A stretch of 64,000 bases of DNA from Gordionus sp. m RMFG-2023 (GCF_954871325.1 NC_088775.1:61481561-61545560), one strand, 5' to 3'; shown: positions 24,569 through 36,069, counted from the stretch's first letter. Notes: a model not told the origin generated them from the letters alone. Made by a program: numbers and translations.

Positions 24569-25079
24569 TCTTGGATAAATATTACCCTATTATTGTATTG
24601 AAATGTGTGTAAAAAATATTTTTGAAAAAAAAACTCTCCTGTCTTCGTGTAGAGTTGTAATTTTTTTCTTTTCTATATAAAATAGATAACATTAGTTTAC
24701 AGTTATCGTTCGCTTGTTTAAAAAAATACTCTGCTGTATCAGGACTAGTCATTAGTCGGGTAAAATTATTAAATTCTATTATATGTTAATAGGTATTTCG
24801 TTTTTAAAGAGAAACCTCGAAAGAATGTAATTACAGAGAAACATTTATATTGAATTCCGTTTATATAGAATGTTGTATATAAAGAATTTATTTAATAGAG
24901 AAACTCGTTTATAAATAATTTTACAGGGAATGTCACAGTAGCTCCTACACTCCCTGAGCTAAGAAAACAGAATACCCCCACCCAAAATAAGCCTTAAATT
25001 TTTTTTTGGCTTCCACCTTCAAATAAACAAAAATAATATGCAAAATAATCTTAATAGCAAGCATAATTTTTAATATTTA
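24569..25079. repeat. Noncoding, with a loose TAGAGAA minisatellite
   Basis: At 24795-24935 phrases such as AGAGAAAC, TATAGAATG and TACAGGGAATG repeat at intervals of roughly 18-20 bp. The same motif forms the larger array at 62286-62735 and a short one at 53880-54010. Confidence 0.5.
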
Positions 25080-25390
25080 ATAGAGACCTGCAGATCCAAC
25101 CCTACCCGGTACCTATCTTAATTTTTTTAAATATACCCGGGCCGGGTCTCTTTTATTAAAAATTATCCGGAGCAGGGCCAGGGTTAAAATTTTTTTTAAA
25201 AAATACCCGGGACTAGTCGTATATTTTAAAACCAAATATTTAAAATGGCCATTATTAGCTATAAAAATTATTAAATATAATATATTTTAAAAAAATCCGG
25301 GTCAGGCCTGCTGAAAATATAAAACCAGGCCCGAGCCAAACCGAAAAATTTTTGAAAAAAAAATCCGGACTAAATTTATATTTAAAATTA
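25080..25390. repeat. GC-boxed small-element remnant
   Basis: Boxes such as ACCCGGGCCGGGTCTC, TCCGGAGCAGGGCCAGGG and CAGGCCCGAGCC alternate with A/T-rich spacers, as in terminal regions of short hAT elements. The ends are not defined. Confidence 0.4.
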
Positions 25391-26035
25391 GAGGCAAAGA
25401 AATTGTAAAAAAATTGAATTAATAATTTAGACAAATTAGAGAAAAATAAAGAGAAAGATGTTATATTTGATTAATTAAATATTTGTTCCATTGATAAAAT
25501 GGTTAAATTATTAAGAAATAAATCTTTCATAGTATTTCGAAGTTTTCTTTTAATTTTACCCATGACCCTTACAGGAGTGCATGAGGTGTAGGTAAGTTAA
25601 TTAAAATTTATATAAAGTTGATAAATTAATGAAAGCAGAAAAATTTGAAATTAAACTATAAGGTAAATGTAGGAGTAGTTAATTAATATTTATATAAAAT
25701 TGGCAAAGTAGGGAAAGCAGAAAAATTTTAAATTAAACTATAAGTTTAAATAAAAGGATAATTTTTTCTGTCTGAATCATAATTAAGCGTCAAAATCAAC
25801 GTAGTTTTATTGTCTACATATTCTACGGTAGAAATTAATACTTAAAAATCTTTTAGTTTTTTTAATATAAAAATTAAAAAAAGAAAAATTAAGAATTATG
25901 ATAAACATCCAGGGTACCTATTATCCTTTCACGTGGCGTGTCATAGCACTTCTTTATTTTTAGATTTCTAAAAAAGATTTTACATGAAAATATTAATTTT
26001 AAATAAATAAATGAAAATTAATTGCCAAATATGTT
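25391..26035. repeat. AT-rich stretch with an 83-bp tandem duplication
   Basis: The segment near 25591 (GTTAATTAA...ATTTATATAAA...GAAAGCAGAAAAATTT...AATTAAACTATAAG) recurs from about 25674 with several changes. It is noncoding. Confidence 0.6.
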
Positions 26036-26869
26036 AAATTTATCAGGCATCTGTATTATATATTAGCGGTCTGCGTAGCCCGATCCGACTCGGGTCGGGT
26101 TCGGGCATTAAAGACGCTTTTTCATGCTCGAGTAGGGCTGTAAGAAGTGTCCGACCTGAAGCCCGACTAGATAAATAAATATTAATATTCTAAATAATTT
26201 TATTCATGCCAATTAGAATATCCTGTCATTTTTATCTAACATATTTCATCATTAAGATGGTAATCAAAATAATATGTCATTTTCAATTATTATTTTACAT
26301 ATCGTCTGATATTTACAGGGAAGGCAGGAGAGGCAAAACTGATATTATTTAAAATTCATTTTTAAAATCTTTTATTTAATTTATCTTTTTTATTTCTTTA
26401 TTTTTTTTCTGTCACTACTAAAAATTTTACAACTATATATATTATTATTTTAATACTATTTACATATATACAATTTACAATTTGTTTTAAGGTTACTTAA
26501 AGAAAAGTTACAATTTACAATTTGTTTTAAGGTTATTTTAAGAAAAGTTATTTTAACGTTTTACATAAACAAACACGATATCTTTTTTTAAAGGTCACAC
26601 AAAATATATTTCACAAAAAGAAAAAAAGATCATTAAAGTAATTAAGAAAATATAAATTTCAAAGGTTATTAAAATATATAAAGTTTATGCAAAATTTATA
26701 TATTAACATAGTCCAATTACCAAACTTATGTGATTATATTTTAGTGATTAGTTAAACCTTTATTATTACATATTTTATTTACATCATATTTTCAGATAAT
26801 ATATTTATCTAATAATTTGATTAAATAGCCTCAAATTTTCATATATTTAAAGTCGTTTACTAAACGGAT
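26036..26869. repeat. GC box and a 40-bp duplication in AT-rich DNA
   Basis: At 26070-26160 is a GC-rich patch (CGACTCGGGTCGGGTTCGGGC, CCGACCTGAAGCCCG), probably a small-element end. At 26469-26550 the phrase CAATTTACAATTTGTTTTAA occurs twice, 40 bp apart. Otherwise nothing is recognised. Confidence 0.5.
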
Positions 26870-27047
26870 GCAAATTGTATTGCTGAAAAAATTAAAACTA
26901 AAGAATATGAGATAGAACAAAATTCTAATGGAAAATCTGAGGTATGTAAGAAATTCTTCCTAATATAAAATGAAGAAGCAGAAAATGTTATTATATATGT
27001 TATTTGCAATTAATGCAAATTCATATATGCCGTTCTATAACAACAGG

Positions 27048-27094
27048 TTAGTTTATTTATATACTAAATATATGATAATATTTAATTATTTTAG
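27048..27094 (+). other. 47-nt transposase intron
   Basis: CAACAG|GTTAGT and ATTATTTTAG|CTACAAAT bracket an AT-only segment that interrupts the zinc-finger coding sequence. The consensus-like donor and acceptor and the restored domain order support it. Confidence 0.65.
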
Positions 27095-27354
27095 CTACAA
27101 ATCAACTGAAAAGGCATAAATGTATATTTGCCATGAGAATTTAAAGGCTAAATTAAAAACTGATAGCATCTTTGGAACTGACCCAAAAAACTGAAAAGTT
27201 CTGCTAAGGTTGTAAAAAAAGAATGTACCAAAGTACTTGCCCTGTTTTGTGGGTAGGTTTTAAAATCATTTGAAACAATCATGGGAATGGTTTTAAAGAT
27301 TGTGCCAATAAATATTTACCACAATATCAGGCATTTACTGAAGATGCTATAAGA

Positions 27355-28310
27355 CAGAGTTGTTAAAGGATCGAATCAAAAGATCGACGATCCTGGATTT
27401 GATCCTAAATTTGTTAATTTTCCCGGATTTATTATCCTGACTTAAATTGAGTATCGTGATCGAGATTATTTTGTTTAATATTCGATCCCGATCCTTTTAA
27501 AATTAATTTTTTACTTAAAAAGCAATAAATGAAATAAAAATTTTGAAAATAAATTAAAATATTATTTTTTAAAAAAAATATCTATCTTCATATTTTATCA
27601 ACTTCCATTCTACTATATTTTATATTTCAATTTCATAAATTTTATCTAGAACATTTACGAGATTTAGAACCTACAAGTTTTATTATATTTAATTATATTA
27701 TATATAATATCAATTAAATAAAGTCCATTATAGATTTAGAAGATTATACATATACTTTGATATGACAGTAGAATAATTGAGAATGAGAATCTTTACCATT
27801 TAATGAATGTATGGATGAAATAGATACCTTTTTTTAGAAAAATTCTTCACAAAATGCTCATTCCATTAATATTTTTTTATTCAAATGAAGATATTCAATG
27901 AATATTTTTTAATACTTATGTTAATTTAGAAAAAATATTTATTGAATATAACACACCTTTGCCATCAAGAGCTCATGTGGAGCGTTTGCTTAGTAATGCT
28001 AAACATGTGCTTAATGAAAGACGTGGATGTTTAAATGATAATATCTTAGAAAAATTTTTATTATTAAAGGCTAATTTTAGTTATAAATAAATATATTCTA
28101 ATTGTTATACTTATATTATAAATTTATACTATATTTAATTTATTTTTACATTATTACGCATCGATCAAAAAAATCTGTCAGAAATTTAAAGAAGAAAACG
28201 GTATCGTGATCCTTTTTTTAAAAAAAGGTCGATACTGGATTTCAATCCCCTTTTTTTGAAAGATCTTGAACGGGATTCGATCTTTTTAAAAGGATCGATT
28301 AACAAGCCTG
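27355..28310 (+). mobile_element. 956-bp non-autonomous hAT with 8-bp TSD
   Basis: The ends are CAGAGTTGTTAAAGGATCG and, on the other strand, CAGGCTTGTTAATCGATCC. They are flanked by the exact octamer CTATAAGA (27347-27354 and 28311-28318). Inner subterminal repeats of AAAGATCG/GATCCTTTT are prominent at both ends. It is inserted in the older hAT gene at 26870-28910. Internally it keeps only the end of a transposase, so it must depend on another copy for movement. Confidence 0.95.
27938..28090 (+). pseudogene. hAT C-terminal dimerisation fragment
   Basis: Fifty codons ending in TAA read FIEYNTPLPSRAHVERLLS and then ERRGCLNDNILEKFLLLKAN. This matches the hAT C-terminal dimerisation domain (LPSSA.VER.FS ... 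RR..L ... LLLK.N). The N-terminal and core regions are absent from this element. Confidence 0.85.
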
Positions 28311-28969
28311 CTATAAGAAATCATTAGATATGTATATGAAACAGGGTTGGTGTGCTGATAATAAATATATGAAAATATGGTTAAATTTTTATAGTAACTA
28401 CTTACCTATGGATTGATATATATATATATAAGAAAGTATCTTATTAACTGAACCTTCATTTTATAAATAACTGTTGGAAACTTTAAGTTGTAATGTTTGC
28501 ATGCAAGTTTGAAGAAGAGGAAAACGATGGTTGATAAAAAGGAAATTATTATAAATTTCACCTTATTAGGAATTGATAATTTTAAAATATTTGTAAAAAT
28601 TAAATATATTTTTTATATCCGGCTACATAGGGCATATTTTTGTCTGAAATGCCATTCGTTACAGACCAAGGAGCTAAATATGATTAAAGCATTTGAAAAC
28701 TACAAACAATTAAATTGTGATTCCCATCTTTTAAATACAGTATTAAGGAATGCTTTCGATAATTGAAATATTGAATCTCAAGGGTCAAAGATATTACAAT
28801 GTTTTATTGATTGTAAAAGTTTAGTTACCTATGAAACACTTGGTATGTTAATAATTTTTTTATTAAAATATATTTAATTTTAAGTTAGTTTATAAACTTG
28901 CAGGCTAAAAATGATTGAGATGATTTTTGATCAAATAAATAATTTAATTAAATATTGGGTGAGGTTAAC

Positions 28970-29469
28970 CAAGGGCGTCGTTAGCCTTTACAATCTCAGG
29001 GGGCTCAACTAAAAAAATTTTATGGGGGGCTTCGCCCCCCTTATTCCTCAATTTGCGGGCCTTCGGCCGGGTTTTATATTAATATATTATACCTTTTTAA
29101 AATTTATAAAATAATACAATACAAGACATTTCTAAAAATAATATTTTTTAATACAAAATCTATTTATTACAGTATAAAATATTTTCGATTGTTGATATAA
29201 AAAAATTTTGCGTCTAAAGAATTATAAATGATAAAAAAAGGTTAGTTAATTCATATATATGCTTCAATTGATAATGGTTTTTGAAAACTACATAATATAA
29301 TATTAGCAACTTACATTGTCAAAAGGTCATGAAACTAATATAACTCACTGTTGCCATTTTAGACAATGTTTTATAGGGACTAATAAGGAAAGATTTATAG
29401 GCCTAACCAAATCAACAATCCTTGAAGAAGAGAATATAAACGACCAATCCAAATTATAAAGCTATATGG
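28970..29469. repeat. Left arm of the 15.3-kb hAT unit
   Basis: It matches 11359-11925 in order: TTTACAATCTCAGGGGGCTC, then ATTAATATATTATAC, TTGATAATGGTTTT, CATTGACAAAAGGTCAT-like sequence, GACAATGTTTTATA and the end CTATATGG. GC-rich hairpins GGGGGGCTTCGCCCCCC and GGCCTTCGGCCGGG lie near the tip. Confidence 0.9.
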
Positions 29470-30989
29470 TAGTTAGAGCTTCCTCTTAGATGACATGATG
29501 AACGCTAGATAAGTAATCGAAAAAATATTGTGAGATATTAAGTTTGTAGATTATCTTCCATTTTTAATGATAAATAAATGACTACACAGTTGACCATTAT
29601 TGCTTATCTAAATGCGATCATATGCTCTCAGCCACTGTAGTAATAATCTTAAATTACATAGCCACACAAGATGCTGGTTAATTTGCAGTCCTAGCCATGA
29701 CACTCACGATGATAACTCATATCAGAATTTATTCTGTTAGATAAATTGATAAAACAAAAAACACTAAAAACCTTTAAAAGAAATTATGCAAATATATTGA
29801 AGCCTTGAGTTATTTACACGGCAAAAATGCCATATTAGAAATGAAACATTTTGTAACTACAAAATAAGAACCAGAGTGATATCATCAAAGCAATTAAGAT
29901 TTTATATATTATTGTCGCACCATCTCTAGTTGGTATATTATATCTTAAAATAATAGTAGTTTGTAATAATATTAAAAATATATTCGTATTAAAAATTTAA
30001 CTCAAATCTATATTCCGAAGAAGAAGAAAATAGCTTCCTAAAAACACGTAAAAAAGAGAAGAAAAGATATCTAATTTATTACATCCATTGTGGGATGAAT
30101 AATAATACGCTTAATATTAATTATATTGTAAATTAATAGATGGCGTTAAATATTTGTAAGCAAATTGTTACTTATATTTATTATTAAAAGCATTTATTAG
30201 TAAAATTTTAAAAATATTAACTGCAATATATTATATAACTGTCAGATTCAGTAAAAGTGGCATTTTATCAAATATTTTATAAAAAATTATATATAATAGA
30301 GGATTATAAACTATATGTCTACTTACTTTTTATAAATAAATCTTTTATACTTATTTGGATTTGGACCTTAAGAATAATTTTACGTGATACGTGATAAAAG
30401 CGTTTTCGCCCTCTGGTTGTGGATACAACAGAGCTACCTAGGTTTTCCTCAAAAAATCCATCAAACTGGATAGTTAATTTAGGGGAGGAAAAAAATGAGG
30501 AGCCCTTCACACGTTTGTGGGCAAGCCGCACGTACTTGTACGCGCAACAGTCCGAGAACTGTCGCTTAAACGTCTATAGGCTAATCAACAAAAGAGATGG
30601 GCAAAAACAAAAGCCTATACCCATGAACTGCCTAAATAATTTAATTACTTTAAGGGTGGGTGGTGGCCAATTTTAAGTTTAACATCTAATGTAAGCCTTG
30701 ATAGTTACTAACAAATAATTGAGAATGTGTTCATATCAATTGAGATTAGAATTTATTCATGAAAATAAGGAAAAGCTAAAATGGGTTTACCACAAATTGT
30801 TTAAAAGGTGAAAAATCCAGTGAATAGGCAAAAACTAGTCAGTAATCGGTTTATGACTATCCAGCAAACGAACACCACACAACAAACGGTTATTTTTCCT
30901 TTTTCCAGAGAAACAAAAAACTCTATGGAGTGATAGATAGATTATATAGCGAAAAAGGTCTTTGATAATGATAAAGATATGAGAGAAAG
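29470..30989. other. Cargo of the 15.3-kb unit, unrecognised part
   Basis: No gene is supported. The patch 30405-30665 has more balanced base composition and an open plus-strand frame of 85 codons (30419-30676) without similarity to any family I recognise. It could be the decayed 5' part of the plus-strand LINE that follows. Confidence 0.35.
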
Positions 30990-31720
30990 GAAACTATGAC
31001 GCAGAAATAGGAGCCAGCTCCGTAAGTTTTAGGAAATTGAAAAGTAATTGTTGGCCAGGATTAACAAAAGGCATTTTGGCTTGATTGTTATATGATAGTC
31101 TATCATTCACGGAAAACTCTACCAGCAAAACATATTTACAAACCTCGCCACCCCCCTGTCGACTGGTTTCTCCATAAATGATGTAACAAGCGAACAAAGA
31201 CTAATGAAAAAACACTAAGAAAAAGCAAAAGCTCCAGGGCCAGATAATATCACAGCAGAAAAACCAAAAAATAAATAGCATCTATAACAATATCGCTACC
31301 TATTTGCCCTCATTTAATAGAAATATGGGAGAGCGGAACTACTGCAGTGGGATGAAATCAAAAATCCTACCTAAGTAACTACCCAAAAACTAAGACCACA
31401 AGAAAATTAAGACTTATTGAGCTATAGCCATCACATCCTATAGCATGGAAAAAGCATAACACCCACACCAAAAATACATAAGTATATACAGGCCAAGAAA
31501 AGAAAATACTGGATCCAAAATTAATTTAGAAAAATAATCATGCAGAAAAACTAAGTACAAAACCCCTTCTGCTTTACATTTGTGAATTATAACAGAGCTA
31601 TTGATAATGTTAACCATGCAGTTTTTTCAGAAAATAAGATAAATAAAAGCTGAAGTCAGTGAAGTAAGTAATTCACAGAATAGGTGAAAGACAAAAATTA
31701 AGAGGTAAAATTTAGAGATG
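30990..31720 (+). pseudogene. Decayed RTE-like LINE fragment, plus strand
   Basis: Broken frames read KAKAPGPDNITAE (31215-31262) and FTFVNYNRAIDNVNHAV (31573-31622). These correspond to NKSPGTDNITGEHL and FIFIDFKRAFDNVNHDE in the better-preserved minus-strand LINE next to it, i.e. the finger region and motif A of the reverse transcriptase. The copy has many stops and frame changes and lies end-to-end with the minus-strand LINE, so the two meet near their 3' sides. Confidence 0.75.
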
Positions 31721-31781
31721 AAGAAATTAAATAACCTGAAAAATACAGAAAATAAATTATGGGAGGTTTAGGTAATTCGAT

Positions 31782-33521
31782 TTAATTTTTAGTAGTTTTT
31801 TTATAGATTTTTTTGTTTTTATTTAGCCTTAGGAATTGCTTCAAATTTAAGTTTAGATCCATTATGTCCTTCAAGGCTCTGTAGAACCATAATGTCTTAT
31901 ATTTGCAATATGTTTTCCCATTAAAGGAGTATAACCAATTAATGGCATCAATAACAAGGCTATTGTTACTATGATTTCTTAAAATATGGGCAAAGAAAGT
32001 AAGACGTTTCTTTTTTAAAGATACGTGAACCTGGGTATGGTTAGACTTCTTCCAAAGATTTTCATTTGAGATAATATTTGGATAGAAGATTACAAACGTT
32101 TGTAATTTCCTAGTTTCGGTCTTGGTAATCTCCCATGTATCACCGCCATAAAAGAGAATCGGGATGATGGTTGAGTTGAAAATACAGAGTCTTGTGAAAA
32201 CGGATATCTCTCTAGCTTTCCACAGTTTAAAAAATTTATAAAAAGCCGCCCTAGCATTTTGTAAACGAATTTTTAGTTCTTCTTTACAACTACCTTTATT
32301 GTCAATGGTTACACCTAGATATTTAAAAGAATCTACCACCTTAACCAACTTTCCCCCCACCACCAAATTATTCAGAAGAGGCGCCTGGGACGAGGGCATT
32401 ATCACTGTTTTATCAAAGTTAATGTCCAAGCCAACCTTAAGACTAAAGGAGTTTAATATAGCGATCAAATTTTGGGTTTCTTCCAAACTTTTTGTTATTA
32501 AAACTATGTCGTCAGCATAAGATATCACCCTATTTTCCAAGAAAAAAGACTGACTGGAACTTAATTCTAAGAGATTCGCAGTAGCCAGCGTATCTACTAT
32601 GATTTTATTCATAAGTATATTAAACAAAAGCGGGGAAAGAACACATCCTTGTTTTACCCCTTTTTTTGTCCTAAAAGATGGAGAAACCTTATTATAAATT
32701 TTTAAGGAGGCAAAAAGACTACTATAATGTGTTTTAAGGATCCTTATAATATTAGAGTCAATGCCATATTCGGTTAAAATCTTCCAAAGCTCATCATGGT
32801 TAACATTATCAAAAGCACGTTTAAAGTCGATAAAAATAAAGTAAAAAGGTAATTTATACTTCTGACATTTCTGCATTATAATCTTTAAAGCTAATATTGG
32901 TTCGTTTATATTTCTACCTGGACGGTAAGCACAAATATACTTAGACAAAAGGTTTGGTGTAGAGGAAAGAATGCGATTTTTTAAAAGAACCATAAAAACT
33001 TTTGATGTAATAGACGTGAGAGCGATGGCTCTATAATCCTTGAATTTAGATGGATTTGGAATTTTCGGGAAGTTGCAAAAGATAGTCTTATTCCAATCCG
33101 CTGGCATCATCCCAGTCAACCATATCTTGTTAAACAAAGGAAGTAAGAACCGAGAGATCGTTAAGGGAGCTGCTTTCAGATGTTCTCCCGTAATGTTATC
33201 TGTACCCGGAGATTTATTATTCCTAAGCTTCTTAATGGCAGCCACAATTTCCGCCGATGAAAAGTTTGCATCCAATTGTCCCCCATTTTGACTAGTGGAT
33301 GGGATTAAGGTAGGCCTCCTAGAATCAAAGACTCCCATATAGTGGTCAAGCCATAACGCTATCTGTTCGTCAGGGTCAGTAATTAACCTATTATTATCCA
33401 GTCTTATAGTTGGAAGTGTCTTGAACACTTTGGCTTTACAAAAATAATTTAGTTTCTTATAGGCGTCGAAAGTTCTATTTTCCCTCATATCCCTGTCTAT
33501 CTCAAAAGCCTTTTTTAGCAA
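31782..33521 (-). CDS. LINE reverse transcriptase (RTE-like), 579 codons
   Basis: This part encodes the reverse transcriptase of a non-LTR retrotransposon, which copies element RNA at a nicked chromosomal site. Along the protein: KSPGTDNITGEHL (residues 103-115), PADWNKTIFCNFPK (140-153), YRAIALTSITSKVF (163-176), motif A FIDFKRAFD (230-238, catalytic D232), GVKQGCVLSPLLFN (288-301), the active site YADD (335-338) and KYLGVTID. A thumb/C-terminal part follows with YGGDTWEITKTETRKLQTF and RLTFFAHILRNHS. All key residues seen are intact and there is no internal stop, which suggests a young copy. The first codon is not a true start: the frame continues from the endonuclease frame upstream (34620-33502) across a one-base shift in an A6 run. 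The clade call, RTE-like, rests on the endonuclease/RT layout and the LINE's single-ORF size. Confidence 0.9.
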   Translation of the reverse strand: MLKKAFEIDRDMRENRTFDAYKKLNYFCKAKVFKTLPTIRLDNNRLITDPDEQIALWLDHYMGVFDSRRPTLIPSTSQNGGQLDANFSSAEIVAAIKKLRNNKSPGTDNITGEHLKAAPLTISRFLLPLFNKIWLTGMMPADWNKTIFCNFPKIPNPSKFKDYRAIALTSITSKVFMVLLKNRILSSTPNLLSKYICAYRPGRNINEPILALKIIMQKCQKYKLPFYFIFIDFKRAFDNVNHDELWKILTEYGIDSNIIRILKTHYSSLFASLKIYNKVSPSFRTKKGVKQGCVLSPLLFNILMNKIIVDTLATANLLELSSSQSFFLENRVISYADDIVLITKSLEETQNLIAILNSFSLKVGLDINFDKTVIMPSSQAPLLNNLVVGGKLVKVVDSFKYLGVTIDNKGSCKEELKIRLQNARAAFYKFFKLWKAREISVFTRLCIFNSTIIPILFYGGDTWEITKTETRKLQTFVIFYPNIISNENLWKKSNHTQVHVSLKKKRLTFFAHILRNHSNNSLVIDAINWLYSFNGKTYCKYKTLWFYRALKDIMDLNLNLKQFLRLNKNKKIYKKTTKN

Positions 33522-34620
33522 TAAAGATCCTTCTATCTCTCCTTAGGAGTCTATGAATTGAGGTCCATAAGTGACCATCGCGCTCACCCCGTAACTTGAG
33601 TTGAGCTATCATGCGAGTGGTGTCATCGGATAGCCATTCCTGTCTCGGTGGAGAAATGTTGATGTTTGGGAGATGATTGTAGGCATCAAACAAGTTGTTT
33701 TTGAAAGACGCCCAACATTCTTCGACAGATTGAGACTCCGACGAGGATAAGAAAGTTGCCTCTCTATCATTTAAGAATAGATCGAGCTGTAGTTTGACTG
33801 CAGGGCGTTGCAGGTAAGTTGCATTTCTCTTCCAGGACAGGTATCTCGGCTGGGGTTGAAGAGAAGGACGCCGAGAGTTTCCCCATAAATTTTTCACAGT
33901 GATAGTGGCTCTGATTAATTTATGATCAGAAATATTAATATTTGGCATTACTTTTACATCGATAAACCAACTATGGATGTTCGAGATGATAAAATCGATC
34001 TGAGACTTAATATTATTTCTACTGAAGGTTAGGGTGTTTAATTCACTGTGCGAAAAGAAAGTATTTTCGACCTTGAGGTTTATACTCCTGCACATCTCCA
34101 ATAACTTTCTACTGTCATCACTGTTTAATTGAGAGAGAGTTGCATTCCCAATTACCCCATCTCTAATAAAGGAGTCATCTTTTCCGATCCTAGTATTTAA
34201 ATCCCCAAGAATTATCAAATTTCGACTCCTAGGAAGAGAGTTTACAATGTTTTCGAGGTCATCGAGGAATGCGAGCCGTTCGTTTCTTCTAGGCGGGGCA
34301 TAGACATTAACTAAGATTGTTTGCCTGAAGCAGGTATTCAGGTATAGTAAACAGCATCTCTCCGAAATGGGCACAAATTTATCCACGTATTTGCATAATC
34401 TTTTGCTGATAAAGAAAGCAACTCCCGACCAATTATTGGAAGTGGTGCCAGAACTATACATTTCAAAGTTATTAAAGGTAGCCATATTATTATCTTTTGA
34501 GTGGGTCTCCTGTATCGCGATCACATCCATTTTTTCGTCGACCATGAGCCTTAGAAAAATGGTTAATTTATTTATTAAACCATTTATATTAAGCGAGGAC
34601 ATGATAAAATTTCCTTTCAA
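33502..34620 (-). CDS. LINE apurinic-like endonuclease (EEP), 372 codons
   Basis: This is the endonuclease half of the same LINE; it nicks target DNA to prime reverse transcription. It starts MKGNFIMSSLNINGL. Exonuclease/endonuclease/phosphatase residues are in place: N11, E38 in IQETH, Y107 in NVYAPP, D140 and N142 in GDLNTRIG, D209 in SQIDFII, and S231-D232-H233. The frame ends 20 bases inside the RT frame. At the overlap the sense strand reads GCTAAAAAAGGC: with one A fewer, the endonuclease frame would continue directly as AKKAFE into the RT. The element therefore looks like a single ORF of about 945 codons with a one-base indel or sequencing error. The 5' UTR limit is unclear; A-rich duplicated DNA lies upstream. 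Confidence 0.9.
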   Translation of the reverse strand: MKGNFIMSSLNINGLINKLTIFLRLMVDEKMDVIAIQETHSKDNNMATFNNFEMYSSGTTSNNWSGVAFFISKRLCKYVDKFVPISERCCLLYLNTCFRQTILVNVYAPPRRNERLAFLDDLENIVNSLPRSRNLIILGDLNTRIGKDDSFIRDGVIGNATLSQLNSDDSRKLLEMCRSINLKVENTFFSHSELNTLTFSRNNIKSQIDFIISNIHSWFIDVKVMPNINISDHKLIRATITVKNLWGNSRRPSLQPQPRYLSWKRNATYLQRPAVKLQLDLFLNDREATFLSSSESQSVEECWASFKNNLFDAYNHLPNINISPPRQEWLSDDTTRMIAQLKLRGERDGHLWTSIHRLLRRDRRIFIAKKGF

Positions 34621-34640
34621 ACCACTCGGGCGCTATCAGA

Positions 34641-35902
34641 TAAAAAGGATATATGTATACAAAAATATATGTATAATATGATTTATTACAAGTGGTCATA
34701 CTAAAGATATTTCTTACAGTTTTTGTTTAAAAGAAAAAGGAAGAAAAATTGACAAGGATGTTTGTAGGCTTTAGACCAACCCGGAAGAGAAAGAGTAGAA
34801 ACAAAGTGAGGTAATTCAAAAGCAATGCCAAAAAGGGGAAGAAAGTGAATTTGGGTTTGTCGATTTTAAAAGGATATTGTCTTAATTACCTAAAGTGTAA
34901 AGGAAATTTTTAGGGAAATTCCGATAGAAGGAAAAACATATGTTAGGAAAGGAATAGTGTAAAGGAAATTTCATGAAATTCCGATGAAAGGAAAACATAT
35001 GTTACCTAAAGGAGAGCCAATCGAAAAATAATAAAAAATGAATAAATAAAATTATTTTCCTAGGACTAATTTAATATAAAAAGACCAAAAATGTTGGAAG
35101 ATGAGGTCACCTAAAAACTTAAAGAGAAAAATAAAAACGAAAAAGATAAAGATTGTTTAATACAGAAAAACAAATAAAATTTAAAACTGTATAGAAAAAA
35201 AAAAATTTACCTCCATATCTCTGTGCACATTTGGAAAACGAGTTGACATGGACATTTATAGAAAAGATTTAAAATTTGAAGGGAAAATAAAATATAGCCA
35301 AGCGTATAAAAATAAAAGTAAAACTTTACAAAAAATTTTTTTTTTTATTTAATAGAAGACTATGGAAAAGGAAAAGATTAATAAAAATATATAGGTAAAA
35401 CAATAATAAGGGGGGGAAAAAATCAGGGCGGGATAACCTTATAACTTTACAATAACCAAAATTAAAGATTATATTAAGCTCTAAAATATATAAATACAAA
35501 AATATTAATAACAAGTTGTATAAGACATTGTCGAGAAGCAAGAAAGAGAAAAATTTAAATGTTAAGAAAAGAGAGATCGATGGCGCCCAATATTTGGAAA
35601 ATTATAAGAAAGAGAAAAATTTAAATGTTAAGAAAAGAGAGATCGATGGCGCCCAATATTTGGAAAACTATTATTTTAAGAGAAACAAAGAATTAATATA
35701 ACAAAGGCGCCTGGAAAGTTAAAAATATGAAATATTGAAAATAAAATTTAAACAAATTTATGAATAGGCAGAAAAAGTAAAAATAGAAACATATTTGGGA
35801 GGGAATCATAAAATATTAGCGAGTGGAAGAAAGGGAAGCAAAATTAATAAAGTCAAGGACTACATTAAAACTAGTAAGTAAGTCGATGTCAAGGACTACA
35901 AT
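34641..35902. repeat. A-rich DNA with local tandem duplications
   Basis: At 34892-35005 the phrase AGTGTAAAGGAAATTT and nearby AAATTCCGAT.GAAGGAAAA.CATATGTTA recur about 63 bp apart. At 35540-35671 a 66-bp unit (GAAAAATTTAAATGTTAAG ... ATCGATGGCGCCCAATATTT) occurs twice almost unchanged. Its frame repeats 22 residues (NLNVKKREIDGAQYLENY core), but the frame is short and has no support as a gene. Confidence 0.65.
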
Positions 35903-36069
35903 CAGGGTTGCCAGGTCAAAATTTTCAAATTGTGGGAGAAATTAGGTATTTTGTGGGAGAAATATAAAAATTGTGGGAGAAATTGCTAAAAAAAATTTTT
36001 TTGCAGGCCGAAGGCCTGTAAAGGACCGGGATTTAGAATTGACTTAGTTATCCACTTATTATTTTTTAT

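Larger units (their letters stand above)
26870..28910 (+). pseudogene. Intron-bearing hAT transposase remnant, split by another hAT
   Basis: A BED-type zinc finger is visible as VICN-CKFIYAVL (near 27000) and LKRHKC (27110), with a 47-nt intron between (27048-27094, GTTAGT...ATTTTAG). Next comes KSFETIMGMVLK (27265-27300), a block typical of hAT proteins. After the nested 956-bp hAT (27355-28310) the coding pieces resume with VTDQGANMIKAFENY and CDSHLLNTVLRNAF (28655-28765), the hAT RNase-H-like core. A 61-nt intron (28843-28903, GTATGT...TTGCAG) follows. No dimerisation domain is present: the gene stops near the LTR fossil. Multiple frame breaks make it nonfunctional. Confidence 0.75.

Noticed and set aside
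33500-33525. Programmed ribosomal frameshift between endonuclease and RT of the LINE
   Set aside because: The direction needed is +1 at an A6 run; a one-base indel explains it more simply and related LINEs use one ORF.
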